This document shows, piece by piece, positions 52,095-61,890 of a DNA stretch of 64,000 nt. How positions within the stretch are numbered: position 1 is the first letter of the stretch; every line of letters starts with the position of its first letter. The stretch comes from Homalodisca vitripennis (Eukaryota; Arthropoda; Insecta; Hemiptera; Cicadellidae). The position numbers and the translations under genes are program-made. Under the pieces are notes generated by a model. That model was not told where the DNA came from and did no database searches. It saw nothing but the letters and a program-made list of their open reading frames with translations. The stretch lies in the NCBI RefSeq assembly GCF_021130785.1, contig NC_060213.1, positions 118,673,001 to 118,737,000 of the forward strand. Reading direction: 5' to 3'.

Positions 52095-55000
52095 AGGGTG
52101 AAAAAGTAACATGTCCGTTTTGCAAAAAAGAAATTTGAAGAAAAAACTATGATCGACATTATGGCTCCAAAATCCATGCCAAAAACAAAGAAATTTACGA
52201 GAAAGAACTGAATTTTTTAAGACAATGGGCTAAAGAAAATCAAATTGTCGATCATGAAAAGATGTACAATATAGAAATATTGCGTGAATTAAAGAAAAAC
52301 TTTAAGGAAGATAAAAAAGATCTCAATCTATTTAATGATGAAAAAATTCAATCAATCGCTGAAAAATTGTCCATTGAAACAAACGATAAAACTAAGTCTG
52401 AAATGATCGAAGAAATTGACAAAACTCTTAACGAAAAACCTGAAAATATCATAGATGTAGAAGTTTTATCCTCAATACACGGTCTTTTCAAGCAATACAT
52501 TTTAACAAATTTAAACGATAATTCCATGTCAATTTACAAATATCTATCAATTATGAGGCCAGAAATTAAAAGTTTAATAGAAAAATTTCAAGAGAATGTT
52601 AAAAATATGAAAGGATATCTCTCTTTGGAATGTGAATATGAACGAACTTTAGTAAACGGTGAACCACAAACTTGCCCAATGTATTTTACTATAAAAGCAG
52701 ACGAAATATTTGATGTAAACGACTTTATTTCTAAACAATTTAATAAATTATCACATCGAGAACAGACAAATCATCCAAATAGGGGTTCAGGATGGACATT
52801 TAAAAGATGCAAACAACTAGTTTTGAGCCTTAATAAACACGAATTTATGAACGCAGGATCATATATCGATTTACCACAAGAGATCAAGGTAAAGAAAGCT
52901 TGTGTAAATATCAAAAATAAAGATGATTTCTGTTTTGTTTATTCTATCCGATGTGCTATTGGAAAACCCGAAAAGAATGCTGACAGAGCAAAGCAATACG
53001 AGAAATTTGTAAATGACGAGATATTTTCGGGCTTTGAGTATCCAATGTCTTTAAAAGATATACAATTATTTGAGAAACGCAGCTCCAATTCCAAGTACAA
53101 ATATCCAAAAATGTCTATCAATGTCTATACTTATGACGAAAAACTCAACATTGTTCCGTTACGATTTTCTGAAAAATATGATGCCGAGTTATAAATCGAT
53201 TTATTGTATGTTAAACAAGAAGACAAATCTCATTATGTTTTGATAACCGATTTAAATAAACTCGTGAGTTCTCAGTTATCCAAGCATAAGGAAAGAAAAT
53301 TTCTTTGTAGAAGATGTTTAAGCCATTTCTACAAATCAGGAGATTTAAACAGATCATTTAGAAATTTGCAAGCAACATGAAGTTTGTAAGCCAATTATGC
53401 CGTTTCCAGGTCAAGCAACAACATTTACTAATTATCAAAAGAAATTTTCTCATCCTTACGTTATTTATATGGATTTTGAGAGTATATTAGAGAAAATTTC
53501 GACATGTAAGAACAATCCACAAAGATCGACTACAACCAAGATTCAGAAGCACATTCCTTATGGCTTTACTCTATATTTAGTGTCAAATGTTACCAATCGC
53601 ATGTATAAACCTATATGTTATCGAGCAAAAAATGAAGAAGATTTGCCAATTGTTCCTGCAAAATTGTTTGAAGAGCTCAATAAAATATCAAAATACATAG
53701 CTACAAAATATAATTCTAAGAACAAAAAAACCTATGAAATTGACTGAAGAAGAAGAAATTTCATACCAAAATGCAAACGTTTGTCATATTTGCGAATGGT
53801 CTGCTTATGATGTTGAGTCAATTCAGTATGGTTTTACTCCTGATAGTTGGAAAGATAAGAGTTATAATAAAGTAAGAGATCATTGTCATTTAACAGGTAA
53901 ATTTCGAGGCGCAGCTCATTCATGTTGTAATCTGAATTTGAAATTTCCACAAAATATTCCAGTTTTCTGTCACAATATGAGTAACTACGATACTCATTTG
54001 TACATAAAAGAATTGGCTAAACAATATGGAAATGTTGATTTGATCGCAAACACCGATGAACGATATATAAATTATTCTGTAAATTCTGGATATGGATATG
54101 AATTCGAAGGTAATAAACCTAGAAAATACATTAAGTTTTCTTTCGTAGATACGTTCAGATTTATGGCCTCATCTATAGAAAAGTTAGCTAAAAATCTAAA
54201 GACAGAAGATTTTAAACATACAAATCATTTTATACAGGATGGAAGAATATTGAATGAAATTCTAAAAAGACAGCCAAATGACGACAACGAGATTTTTAAA
54301 ATTCTATCTGGAAAAGGAATATTTCCCTATGAATTTATCGATAGTATTGAAAAACTTGATTACACAGAAGAGCTAAAAATTCAAGATTTCTATTCACTTT
54401 TAACAGATGAGAGCATATCTGAGAAAGATTTTCAACATTATTTAGCTGTTTGGAATAAATTAAAGGATAAAAATCTTGGTAATTACTCAGATCTCTATAA
54501 CATCCAAGATTTTTTATTGCTTGCTGATATTTTTGAAAACTTCAGAAACATTTGCTTAAATTGCTATAAACTTGATCCAGCACATTTATTTAACAGCTCC
54601 AAGCCTCGCATGGGACGCTATGTTAAAATTAACGAAAATTGAGCTTCAGCTAATTAACGATTATAACATGTATTTGATGATTGAAAAAGGTATTCGCGGA
54701 GGCATTTCTCAATGTATTAAACGATATGTTAAAGCAAATAACAAATATTTGAAAGATTTCGATAAGACAAAGCCTGAAAACTATCTGTTGTACGTCGATG
54801 CCAATAACCTTTATGGTTACGGGCTTATGCAAAATTTACCATATAACGAAATCAAGTGGATGAACCCGAAAACATATACAAAAGAAGAGTGGCAAGAAAC
54901 AATTTTAGAACTCACTGGCGACGAAGATTATGGCTATATTCTCGAAGTTGATCTAGGATATCCAACAAATTTACATGAACATCACAAGGATTTACCTCTT

Positions 55001-56032
55001 GCTCCCGAACATTATAAAAACAAACTTTGCACAACTTTACTGGATAAAACTGAATACGTTGTTCATTCAAGAAATTTGAAATTTTACCTCGAACAAGGTA
55101 TGATTTTGAAACATGTGAATAGAGTTATAGCATTCGATCAGAAGCCTTTTATGAAAAAGTACATTGATTTTAACACAAACATGAGAACCAAAGCTACAAG
55201 TGACTTTGAGAAAGATTTTTACAAGCTGATGAACAACTCAGTTTTTGGAAAATCTATGGAAAATGTGCGAAATAGATGTGATATCAAACTAGGAAATGAA
55301 GAATTTTCAATGAAACAAGCTAAGAAAACAAATTTCAAATGCTTTAATATCTTTGACGACAACTGTATAGCGAGTCACATGTACAAACAAAAGGTTAAAT
55401 TTAACAAACCGATCTACATAGGATTTTCAGTTCTTGACCTATCAAAATTGTTAATGTATGAGTTTTATTACGATAAATTAAAGAAGTTCGATCCAGATTT
55501 GAATCTTTGTTACATGGATACAGACAGTTATTTTCTAGAATCGAAACGAGATCCTTTTAAAATTATTAAAGAAAATATAGATGACTTTGATACAAGTGAT
55601 TATCCAAAAGATCACGAATGTTTCACTACTAAAAATAAGAAGGTAATAGGGAAATTCAAAGATGAGTTAAATAGCGAAGTTTTAGAAGAATTTTGTAGAT
55701 TGAGATCGAAAATGTACTCGTACAAATATCTAGACAAAAATCCAGTAAGATGCAAATGGATTAAGAGAAGCGTTGTAAATAAAACAATAAATATCGAAAA
55801 CTTGAAGAAATGTTTGTTCGAAGATAAAGAAGAATTTAGAGAGATGACAGTAATCAAAAGCTACAAACATGAGTTGTACACAGTTACCATAAACAAGCTG
55901 GCACTGAACGATAAAGATGATGAGAGAATTGTCCTAGAAAATAAGATCGATACAGTACCGTATGGATATAAAGGCGAAATTAAAACATATATTTTAGAAG
56001 AGTTAAACAAAGTTGGAAACTTTGATATATAA
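52091..56032 (+). pseudogene. polB: Protein-primed family B DNA polymerase, multiply broken
   Basis: This enzyme would replicate the element from its termini. A C2H2-like finger (CPFCKKE, then HYGSKIH) opens the frame. A long N-terminal domain, typical of arthropod Polinton polymerases, follows to about 53190. The exonuclease part shows YMDFES (ExoI, about 53467), the zinc/HNH-like VRDHCHLTGKFRGAAH (about 53870) and CHNMSNYD (ExoII, about 53970). The polymerase part shows DANNLYGYGL (motif A, about 54797), KLMNNSVFGKSMEN (motif B, about 55225), YMDTDS (motif C, about 55511) and KMYSYKY (about 55710). Lesions are TGA at 52136-52138, TAA at 53192-53194, and frameshifts near 53352, in the A7 run 53724-53730, and near 54591. 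The longest intact pieces are 52262-53194, 53734-54642 and 54572-56032. The start is fixed by the TATATAAATGG motif. Confidence 0.95.
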
Positions 56033-56036
56033 AAGG
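56024..56036 (+). promoter_or_regulatory. Integrase start motif with mutated ATG
   Basis: GATATATAAAAGG matches the element's consensus except at 56034, where A replaces T, turning the start codon into AAG. The motif overlaps the polymerase stop codon TAA (56030-56032). Confidence 0.6.
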
Positions 56037-57043
56037 AAGATGATTTAATTCACTGTCACAAGTGTAAAAAGAAAACGAAAAATATAGATTCTAAGATTGT
56101 TCAAACTCAAAACGGATTGTATAGAATTGCAGCAAAATGTTCAAAATGTAAGACAAATAAGAGTAAATTTATAAAGAATCCTTATGAAAAACAAGTAAAG
56201 AAAGAATCTAAGAATAAGGAAGAAATCGAGATTGAAGCTAGAGAAATTCATGCACCAGTACGAAAAAAGTTTAAAAAGAGAAAAATTATAACTTTAGGAA
56301 TTGACGATTTATGGGCAGCAGATTTAGTAATAATGTCTAACTATTCAGATCAAAATGATGGATTTAAGTATATGTTAAATGTTATTGATACTTTCTCAAA
56401 ATATGCTTGGTCAAGAGCTATCAAAAGAAAAAAACGGCAAGGATGTTTCAAAAGCTGTCGAAGATATAGTAAAAGATGCCATAAGGATCAATCACAAACC
56501 TCCTAACCTACTTCATACAGATAAGGGTTTAGAGTTTAAAAATAAAGAATTTAACGATGTTTTGAGAAAATACAACATTAAGATTTATCATACTGAAAAT
56601 GAAGAGAAATCAAGTATTGTAGAGAGATATAACAGAACTCAAAATGAGAGAATGAAAGTAATTTTTGAGATTAATAAAAACTTTAAATGGATCGATATTC
56701 TTCAAAAAATCGTAAATAATTATAACGATACAGTTCACAGCACGATCAAAATGAAGCCCAAAGACGTAGATAAGGCTGCAGAAAAGGAGTTATTAGAGAC
56801 CGTTTTCAAGTATATTCCACCAGAAATTCACACGAAAACTAAATTTAAAGTCAATGATCATGTAAGAATTGTTAGTAAAAAACAACATTTTCGAACAAAT
56901 ATAAGAACAATTGGTCAAGAGAAATCTTTGTGATTTATCAAATTAATAACACAGATCCTGTAACTTATAGTATAAAAGATTTAAATAATGAAGAAATAAC
57001 CGGAAAGTTTTATGAATATGAATTGAGAAAGTCAAAGCTGTAA
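56033..57043 (+). pseudogene. int: Retroviral-type integrase with N-terminal zinc knuckle
   Basis: This protein would insert the element into the host genome. The frame runs directly on from the polymerase stop. It opens with a DUF5679-like CHKCKKKT...CSKCKTNKSKFI module (56063-56170). The DDE core follows: first Asp in DLWAADLVIM (about 56310), second Asp in LLHTDKGLEF (about 56515), and Glu in IVERYNRTQNERM about 33 residues later. The C-terminal part ends EYELRKSKL at 57043. The start codon position reads AAG; a frameshift lies in the A-rich run 56423-56434 and another near 56900. No in-frame ATG precedes the zinc module, so the gene as it stands would not be translated normally. Confidence 0.92.
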
Positions 57044-57060
57044 TTTTTTCTATATAAATG
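57043..57060 (+). promoter_or_regulatory. TAAATG-type start motif (zinc-finger gene 1)
   Basis: A T-run, CTATATAAATGG, with ATG at 57058-57060, lies directly after the integrase stop. Confidence 0.75.
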
Positions 57061-57444
57061 GAGGCTCAAAAGAAGTGTACAATTTGTCAAGAATATAAAT
57101 ATTTTGAAGAATTTCATAAAAATAAGACTAAAAAAGGAGGAATAGAGTCTATGTGTAAAGTTTGTCGTAGTAAATATGAGAGAGAATTATACGATAAAAT
57201 AGAAAAATTAACATTAGAAGAGAAAAAATGTTGCGTTTGTAAAGAAATTGAGGATATTTCCAAATTTTACGATTGGCATTATAGTAGAGATAAAAAACAT
57301 ACGCATTGTAAAGATTGTGCTATAAGAATTCAACGAAAAAGTCAAAAGAAACCGACTCTTTGCGAGTGTGGACGAATCATTCAATGGTTACCTTATCTTC
57401 AAAAACATTTACAGACAAAATATCATAATTCGAGAGTTTTATAA
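57058..57444 (+). CDS. Zinc-ribbon/zinc-finger protein, first copy
   Basis: Intact 128-residue protein with three putative zinc modules. The first is CTIC...CKVC (residues about 7-37), the kind of treble-clef ribbon that often precedes HNH-type or viral regulatory proteins. The second is CCVC...CKDC (about 58-88). The third is a short CECGRIIQWLPYLQKHLQTKYH finger (about 101-124) of C2H2 form. A DNA- or RNA-binding regulatory role is likely from these motifs alone. It is followed by a diverged tandem copy. Confidence 0.75.
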   Translation: MEAQKKCTICQEYKYFEEFHKNKTKKGGIESMCKVCRSKYERELYDKIEKLTLEEKKCCVCKEIEDISKFYDWHYSRDKKHTHCKDCAIRIQRKSQKKPTLCECGRIIQWLPYLQKHLQTKYHNSRVL

Positions 57445-57472
57445 AATTTAGTAACATTTTCATCGTGTAATA
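57443..57472 (-). pseudogene. Fossil of the BRO gene 3' end between the two zinc-finger copies
   Basis: AAATTTAGTAACATTTTCATCGTGTAAT repeats, with one difference, the sequence at about 57827-57855, which is the last codons of the BRO gene on the - strand. It is a leftover of the tandem duplication that made the second zinc-finger gene. Confidence 0.75.
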
Positions 57473-57490
57473 ATTTTTTCTATATAAATG
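57473..57490 (+). promoter_or_regulatory. TAAATG-type start motif (zinc-finger gene 2)
   Basis: TTTTTTCTATATAAATGG, with ATG at 57488-57490, is nearly identical to the motif of copy 1. Confidence 0.75.
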
Positions 57491-57828
57491 GAGTCTCAAA
57501 AGAAATGTACAAAGTGTCAAGAATTTTATAAAGAAAAGAATAGAAAAGACTGTTATTGTAAGGAATTATATGATAAAATGGAAAAATTAACTTTAGAAGA
57601 AAAAAAGTGTTACTTTTGTAAAGAAATTAAAAATATTTCTGAATTTAATAACTGGCAGTATAGTAAAGATAGAAAAGATGCTTTTTGCAAAGATTGTGCT
57701 AAAAAAATTTTCAGCGAAAGTTATAAAAACGAAACGCCTTGTGAATATGAAAAAAAAACTCTACAATGGTTACCTAAGTTATGCTAAACATTTACAAACA
57801 AAATATAATAAATCGAGAGTTTTTAGTA
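57488..57828 (+). pseudogene. Zinc-finger protein, second (diverged, frameshifted) copy
   Basis: Paralogue of the gene at 57058. It opens MESQKKCTKCQE, keeps the KLTLEEKKCYFCKEI...CKDC module, and has lost part of the first ribbon (a short deletion around residues 14-27). The frame ends early at 57787 because of a one-base insertion near 57775. The rest of the C-terminal finger is still readable in another frame to about 57828. Its end meets the tail of the BRO gene on the opposite strand. Confidence 0.75.
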
Positions 57829-58632
57829 AAATTTAGAAACATTTTCATCGTGTAATTTAGATATTCTATAAATCAGTCGAGATTCTGCCATATTTGTAGT
57901 AAAATGATATCCGTTGTATAAAATATTCAAAGATTCTTTCATTTGGTTGTAGAGATTTATACTATTTGGAGCTCCATATCTTAATAAAATTTCCATTTCT
58001 GGGTAATCAATTTCAAGTTCTTTCAATCTTTTCGGTATTTCTCTCTTTTGAGCTCTGATAACGTAATAAGGATATTCCCACATGTGATTCTTCTTAATTA
58101 ATACAAAAAAATGGTGTTTTTTCTTATCAAAATCTTTACAAACAAGGTCTGGTTTCATTAAGTCAATTTTTACACTATGTTTTGCGATTATTTCCGTTTT
58201 TATTTCATCTTTAATTTGCAAGTGTTTAACTTCGTCCTCTAAATATTTAATCTTGTTTTCAAGTTTGTACTCACCAAATTTACGAATACTTGGCAAAACT
58301 TCTTTTGTAACCCACTTTTTAAACAATTTCGATTCTGGCTTATTAGATCTCAAAATTAAAGAATATAAACCAGATTCATTAACGAAAATAGTATGTTTTT
58401 GAATATTTTCTCGGGGTCTATGGGATAGACTACTGTAATTTATACATTCAAAAGTTGTTTTATCGTCATTATCGACATTATTTATGATAGCTTGCCTCGT
58501 GTTTTCATATTCTAAAATTTCTGCAACATCTTTTGCTTTGAACCAAATTTCGTTATTTTCGTCAACAATCGTAAAAATTTATGTATTATTGAATTTGAGT
58601 TGATTATTTATTAGATCTACAACTGTCACCAT
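57823..58632 (-). pseudogene. bro: BRO-family protein (Bro-N plus DUF3627-like)
   Basis: One continuous frame from the ATG at 58632 to 57823, except for an in-frame TAA at codon 18 (58579-58581). The N-terminal Bro-N domain shows WFKAKDVAEILEY, the HTIFVNESGLYSLILRSNKP motif and KLFKKWVTKEVLPSIRKFGEY. A coiled linker (LENKIKYLEDEVKHL) follows. The C-terminal part with HHFFVLIKKNH, YYVIRAQKRE and GAPNSINLYNQMKE resembles DUF3627, found in BRO proteins of insect large DNA viruses. BRO proteins bind DNA and are thought to modulate host chromatin or transcription. The portion 57823-58353 is a clean open frame on its own and contains no lesion. Confidence 0.88.
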
Positions 58633-58646
58633 TTAGATAGAAAAGA
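58630..58646 (-). promoter_or_regulatory. TAAATG-type start motif (BRO gene)
   Basis: On the - strand CTTTTCTATCTAAATGG, with the ATG at 58632-58630. Confidence 0.7.
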
Positions 58647-58664
58647 AATTTAACTAGTAATTTT

Positions 58665-58740
58665 TATTTTGAGTGTAAAGTCCAGATTCATTGATAAAAA
58701 CAGTGTTTTTTTTGAAAGTTTGAAGGTAAGAACGATTCGT
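58665..58740 (-). pseudogene. Truncated second BRO-N relic
   Basis: On the - strand one frame reads SYLQTFKKNTVFINESGLYT before a stop. The NTVFINESGLY part is the most conserved Bro-N signature and matches the neighbouring BRO gene (HTIFVNESGLY). Nothing else of the domain remains. It lies between the BRO gene and the minor capsid gene. Confidence 0.65.
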
Positions 58741-58755
58741 TCCCCCCTTGATTCA

Positions 58756-59490
58756 TCATTCTTTCGACAATCTTAAATATATTGTTGTTTTACTCTCATT
58801 ATTTAATAAATTTCCCTCAGAGTCTTGTATAGTTAGAACGATTTTTTGAATTCTTTTAATATTTTTTCTAATTGGAATATAATCGATTTCATTCGGTTTT
58901 TCACTGATTTTTGATCCATAAGCAACATTTGGGAAAAAAGTGTACAAAATTTCAGATTCTTTTTGTAAATTTTCGGTATGAGATTCAAAACTAGGTTCAA
59001 CGAGATTAAAATGTACTTCAATTACATCAAACGGTCTAAATTTTGGCGTTTTATTTCCTAAATATACCTGATTTGGCTCAATAGTTTCTTGAACAAACCC
59101 TAATAAATCTACTATAATTGCTGAAAACATTATTCTTACTGGTGATTTTATTTGAATTTTATTAGAGAGATAATTTTTTTGCATTTCAAACTTGTTTTCG
59201 TCAAAGTTTAAAGATTTATCTGATTGTTTGAATGTTTTCAGATAATTTTTAAGGGAATTTTTTATTTGATCGAAAGTATAATATCCTTTGTTTAAACCAT
59301 AATATTTTGTTATGTTCTTCTCACTAAATCCTATACAATAAGGAGAACTTTCACTAATATTTATTACAAAATTGTCAGAATAAAAACCGCTTAAACCGAT
59401 AAAATAATTTGATTCTTCCTCTAAGTGTATAGGATGTTCCAAGTTTAAAAATAATTGAGAGCTTTCTGAAGTCAACTTGAACAGCTTCAT
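58756..59490 (-). CDS. Polinton minor capsid (penton-like) protein
   Basis: Intact 244-residue protein rich in strand-like segments. The parts FLNLEHPIHLEEESNYFIGL at the start, SPVRIMFSAIIVDLLGF in the middle, FNLVEPSFESH, and QKIVLTIQDSEGNLLNNE with TTIYLRL at the end fit the single jelly-roll minor capsid protein of Polintons, which would form the fivefold vertices of the particle. The assignment rests on that pattern and on the position next to the packaging ATPase. The start codon is 13 bp from the divergent start of the ATPase gene. Confidence 0.75.
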   Translation of the reverse strand: MKLFKLTSESSQLFLNLEHPIHLEEESNYFIGLSGFYSDNFVINISESSPYCIGFSEKNITKYYGLNKGYYTFDQIKNSLKNYLKTFKQSDKSLNFDENKFEMQKNYLSNKIQIKSPVRIMFSAIIVDLLGFVQETIEPNQVYLGNKTPKFRPFDVIEVHFNLVEPSFESHTENLQKESEILYTFFPNVAYGSKISEKPNEIDYIPIRKNIKRIQKIVLTIQDSEGNLLNNESKTTIYLRLSKE

Positions 59491-59506
59491 TTTCGCTATT
59501 TAAATG
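59488..59506. promoter_or_regulatory. Divergent start region of only 13 bp
   Basis: The sequence CATTTTCGCTATTTAAATG holds the minor capsid start codon (59490, -) and the ATPase start codon (59504, +). The TATTTAAATA-like core is self-complementary, so one motif can face both genes. Confidence 0.75.
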
Positions 59507-60192
59507 GAGAAATTTTTAAAGCAAAAAGATCAGATAAAACTTCAAACGTTTGAAGAAAGTAAGAAAGATCAACCAATCAGATTGTTAATTGTTGGTTCAA
59601 GTAGATGTGGAAAAACAACTTTATTATTGAATTTTATCTACAATAGGTTGATTCCTTATTCCAATTTGTATGTTTTTAGTAAATCTTTAGAACAAGACGC
59701 CTATAAAAAATTACAAGAAAGATTTGAAAATATTGAGAAAAACTTAAACAAAAAAAATATCACATTTTTATAATGCTTCCGAGGACATAGTTCACTTAAG
59801 CGAATGTAAACCAAATTCTTTAATCGTTTTCGATGATTGTATTTTAGAAAATCAAGACGTTATTAAAGAATATTTCGTAATGTCTCGTCACAAAAACATA
59901 TCTTGTATCTATCTTTCTCAATGCTTTTCAAAGGTTGATAAACAAGTTATAAGAAATAATTTGAATATGTTGTGTGTTTTTAAACAAGATGATCATTATT
60001 CCAGAAAGATTTATAACAATATTATGTGGGATCTGATATGAGTTTAACCACTTTATTGAGTTGTGTGATAAAATTTGGAAAGAAGACTACGGTTTTTTAA
60101 CTATTAATCTAACTTTGAAGCCTAAAAATGGAAAATATTTGAATAAATTTTCTAACATAAATGCTGCTCAGTGGTCTGACAAATCTACTTGA
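59504..60192 (+). pseudogene. FtsK/HerA-type packaging ATPase, frameshifted
   Basis: The ATPase would pump DNA into the capsid. Walker A is LLIVGSSRCGKTTLL (residues about 28-42); Walker B is SLIVFDDC (about 59820-59843); MSRHKNISCIYLSQ is the sensor-like segment. The frame breaks in the A8 run at 59750-59757 and again near 60043. The three pieces are 59504-59773, about 59758-60042 and about 60045-60192, ending in NAAQWSDKST at 60192. Length when the pieces are added (about 230 residues) is normal for Polinton ATPases. Confidence 0.92.
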
Positions 60193-60568
60193 TAAAATAT
60201 TTGTTACAACTATTTTTATATTATCTTTAATTTTTATTTACATTATGAAAATAACAGAAAAAACGGTAAATCTGTTCACGTTCCACGTTCACGTTCATGT
60301 TTCACGTTCGTGTTTACGTTTCACGTTCATGTTTCACGTTCGTGTTTACGTTTCACGTTCATGTTTTACGTTCGTGTTTACGTTTCACGTTCGTGTTTCA
60401 CGTTCGAGTTTCACGTTCGTGTTTCACGTTCGTGTTTCACGTTCGTGTTTCACGTTCGTGTTTCACGTTCGTGTTTCACGTTCATGTTTTACGTTTCACG
60501 TTCATGTTTTACGTTTCGTGTTCACGTTTTTACGTTCCACGTTCACGTTTCAAAATTTTTCTAATTAA
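60161..60568 (+). CDS. Small membrane ORF running into a tandem repeat
   Basis: The ATG at 60161 sits in an ACATAAATG box and overlaps the ATPase end. The first 30 residues hold a hydrophobic segment (IFVTTIFILSLIFIYIM), a good single membrane helix. From about residue 40 the frame is the GTTTCACGTTC minisatellite read as FHVRVSRSC-type repeats. It stops exactly before the next gene's ATG. The membrane part could be a genuine small virion or host-interaction protein. The repeat part is probably an expansion that happens to lack stops. Low to moderate confidence. Confidence 0.35.
   Translation: MLLSGLTNLLDKIFVTTIFILSLIFIYIMKITEKTVNLFTFHVHVHVSRSCLRFTFMFHVRVYVSRSCFTFVFTFHVRVSRSSFTFVFHVRVSRSCFTFVFHVRVSRSCFTFHVHVLRFVFTFLRSTFTFQNFSN
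60278..60553. repeat. 12-bp minisatellite inside the Polinton
   Basis: Variants of GTTTCACGTTCGT alternate with ATG-containing forms (TTCATGTTTCACG). All three + frames are open here because the repeat has no stop in any of them. It lies between the ATPase and PLA2 protein genes. Confidence 0.9.
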
Positions 60569-60571
60569 ATG
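60553..60571 (+). promoter_or_regulatory. TAAATG-type start motif (PLA2-protein gene)
   Basis: TTTTTCTAATTAAATGG, with ATG at 60569-60571, follows the minisatellite directly. Confidence 0.7.
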
Positions 60572-61878
60572 GTGAACGTAACTTCTGAAGAAGCGAAAAA
60601 ACTTGATCAAATCGAAAAGAAATTAATCAAAGAATTTAAAGAACAGATTCGAATTGATGAAAAAGAACAAGAATTTATTCAAAAAATCAATCAACCTGTA
60701 ACTTCTGCAATAAAAAACGTTGAGGGCAAAATTGAAAATGTTTTAAGTGATAATCAAAATTTGATGAATTTGGTTCCAGTTGTACGACAATTTGCCGATA
60801 TTTCAATTCCAGAATCTGAAGAGTTTGAATTGCCAAAATTACCATCTTCAACACCATTTAGACCTCGAATCATTGAAGACTCTACCATAGTTGAACCAAT
60901 AAGTCCTGGAACAACGGATATAATAATTGGTGAAATTGGTAAAAAATTTCTTCCTAGAGCAAAGGATGATAAATTTGGTTTGTATTGGGACAGAAAAAAG
61001 AGAAGTTTTATGATTGGAAATTTGCCCGTGAATTTTGAACATAATGATATCATTATTAATGAAAAAACATATGAAGGAACTCAAGGTCTATGGAGATTAT
61101 TAACAGACTTAACGCTCCAAAAGATAATTTTTATTCTGAAGAAGATTTGAAAAAGTATACAGGAATTGTATGGGAATCTGACTCAATTTACAAAAATAAT
61201 GATCCATCTACTAAGAAGCCTAATTCAAGTAGAGGTAAAAAATATATGAAATTAATTAAACCAATTTGGGAAAAACGAATCGAAGGATCAGGTGTGAGAA
61301 AATACAGTGATAATAAGATTGAATACAGATATATCGACGATTTGACAAAACTCGATGGAATTATTAATTATATTTATACTCAAGAGAAGGCTGGAAATAA
61401 CAATTTTTTGAATGAAAAGAAAGCAATTAAAGATTTTATTTCGAACAAACTTGACGAAATGATTGAAAAACCTGATGGAATTAAATATTTAAAACGAGTT
61501 TTGCCGGCAATAAGTTCATCTATGATTGAGGGTAGTGGACTTTTGAATGATTTTATCAACAATTTACCTTTTGAATTACACGTACCAACTTATCAGTATC
61601 TGGGGCCTGGCACAAAACTCGAAAAAAGACTAAAAAGAGGAGATCCTGGTATAAATAAATTAGATCAAGCTGCTATGGAACACGATATTTTTTATGCAAA
61701 ACATAGAGACACAAATTCCAGACATATAGCAGATAAAGTTTTGCAAGATAAGGCAATGGATAGATTTTTATCAAAAGATGCTAGTTTAGGTGAAAGATTT
61801 GTTGCGCTTCCAACAGCTGGAGCAATGTTTTTGAAGAGAAAACTAGGAATGGGAATCGAAGAGAACTTGAAATTTTAA
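60569..61878 (+). pseudogene. Capsid-associated protein with parvovirus-type phospholipase A2 domain
   Basis: The N-terminal part (60569 to about 61105) has a coiled, charged start (EEAKKLDQIEKKLIKEFKEQ) and a conserved FGLYWDRKKRSFMIGNLPV segment. A frameshift at about 61100-61115 separates it from 61090-61878. The C-terminal part contains a PLA2 domain: calcium-loop YLGPGTKLEKRLKRGDPGIN and catalytic MEHDIFYAKH (about 61675-61705), as in the Parvo_coat_N family. Such a domain on a virion protein acts on membranes. Two IEGSG sequences (61279-61293 and 61525-61539) fit the adenain cleavage rule and would separate the PLA2 part from the rest. The PLA2 half is itself an intact open frame. Confidence 0.88.
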
Positions 61879-61890
61879 CTATATAAATGG
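61873..61890 (+). promoter_or_regulatory. TAAATG-type start motif (core-like gene)
   Basis: TTTTAACTATATAAATGG, with ATG at 61887-61889, overlaps the stop codon (61876-61878) of the PLA2 protein gene. Confidence 0.75.

Larger units (their letters stand above)
51817..52096. repeat. Long inverted repeat carrying two divergent promoters
   Basis: The arms at 51817-51900 and 52014-52096 are reverse complements with only a few differences. Each arm ends at its outer edge with AAATTTTTCTTAT, then ATAAATGGAG or TTAAATGGAG, so it contains the promoter and first codons of the gene it faces. The loop of about 113 bp is AT-rich and has no gene. Such a structure could equally serve as a replication or packaging signal. 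Confidence 0.92.

Noticed and set aside
60297..60575. Two further + frame ORFs of FHVRVSRSC-type peptide
   Set aside because: The minisatellite is open in all three frames; only the frame starting at 60161 has any non-repeat sequence or start motif.
60754..61084. - strand ORFs inside the PLA2-protein gene
   Set aside because: They lie opposite a clear coding frame and have no domain or start motif; the same applies to those at 52939, 54650, 55612, 58833, 61380 and 62765.
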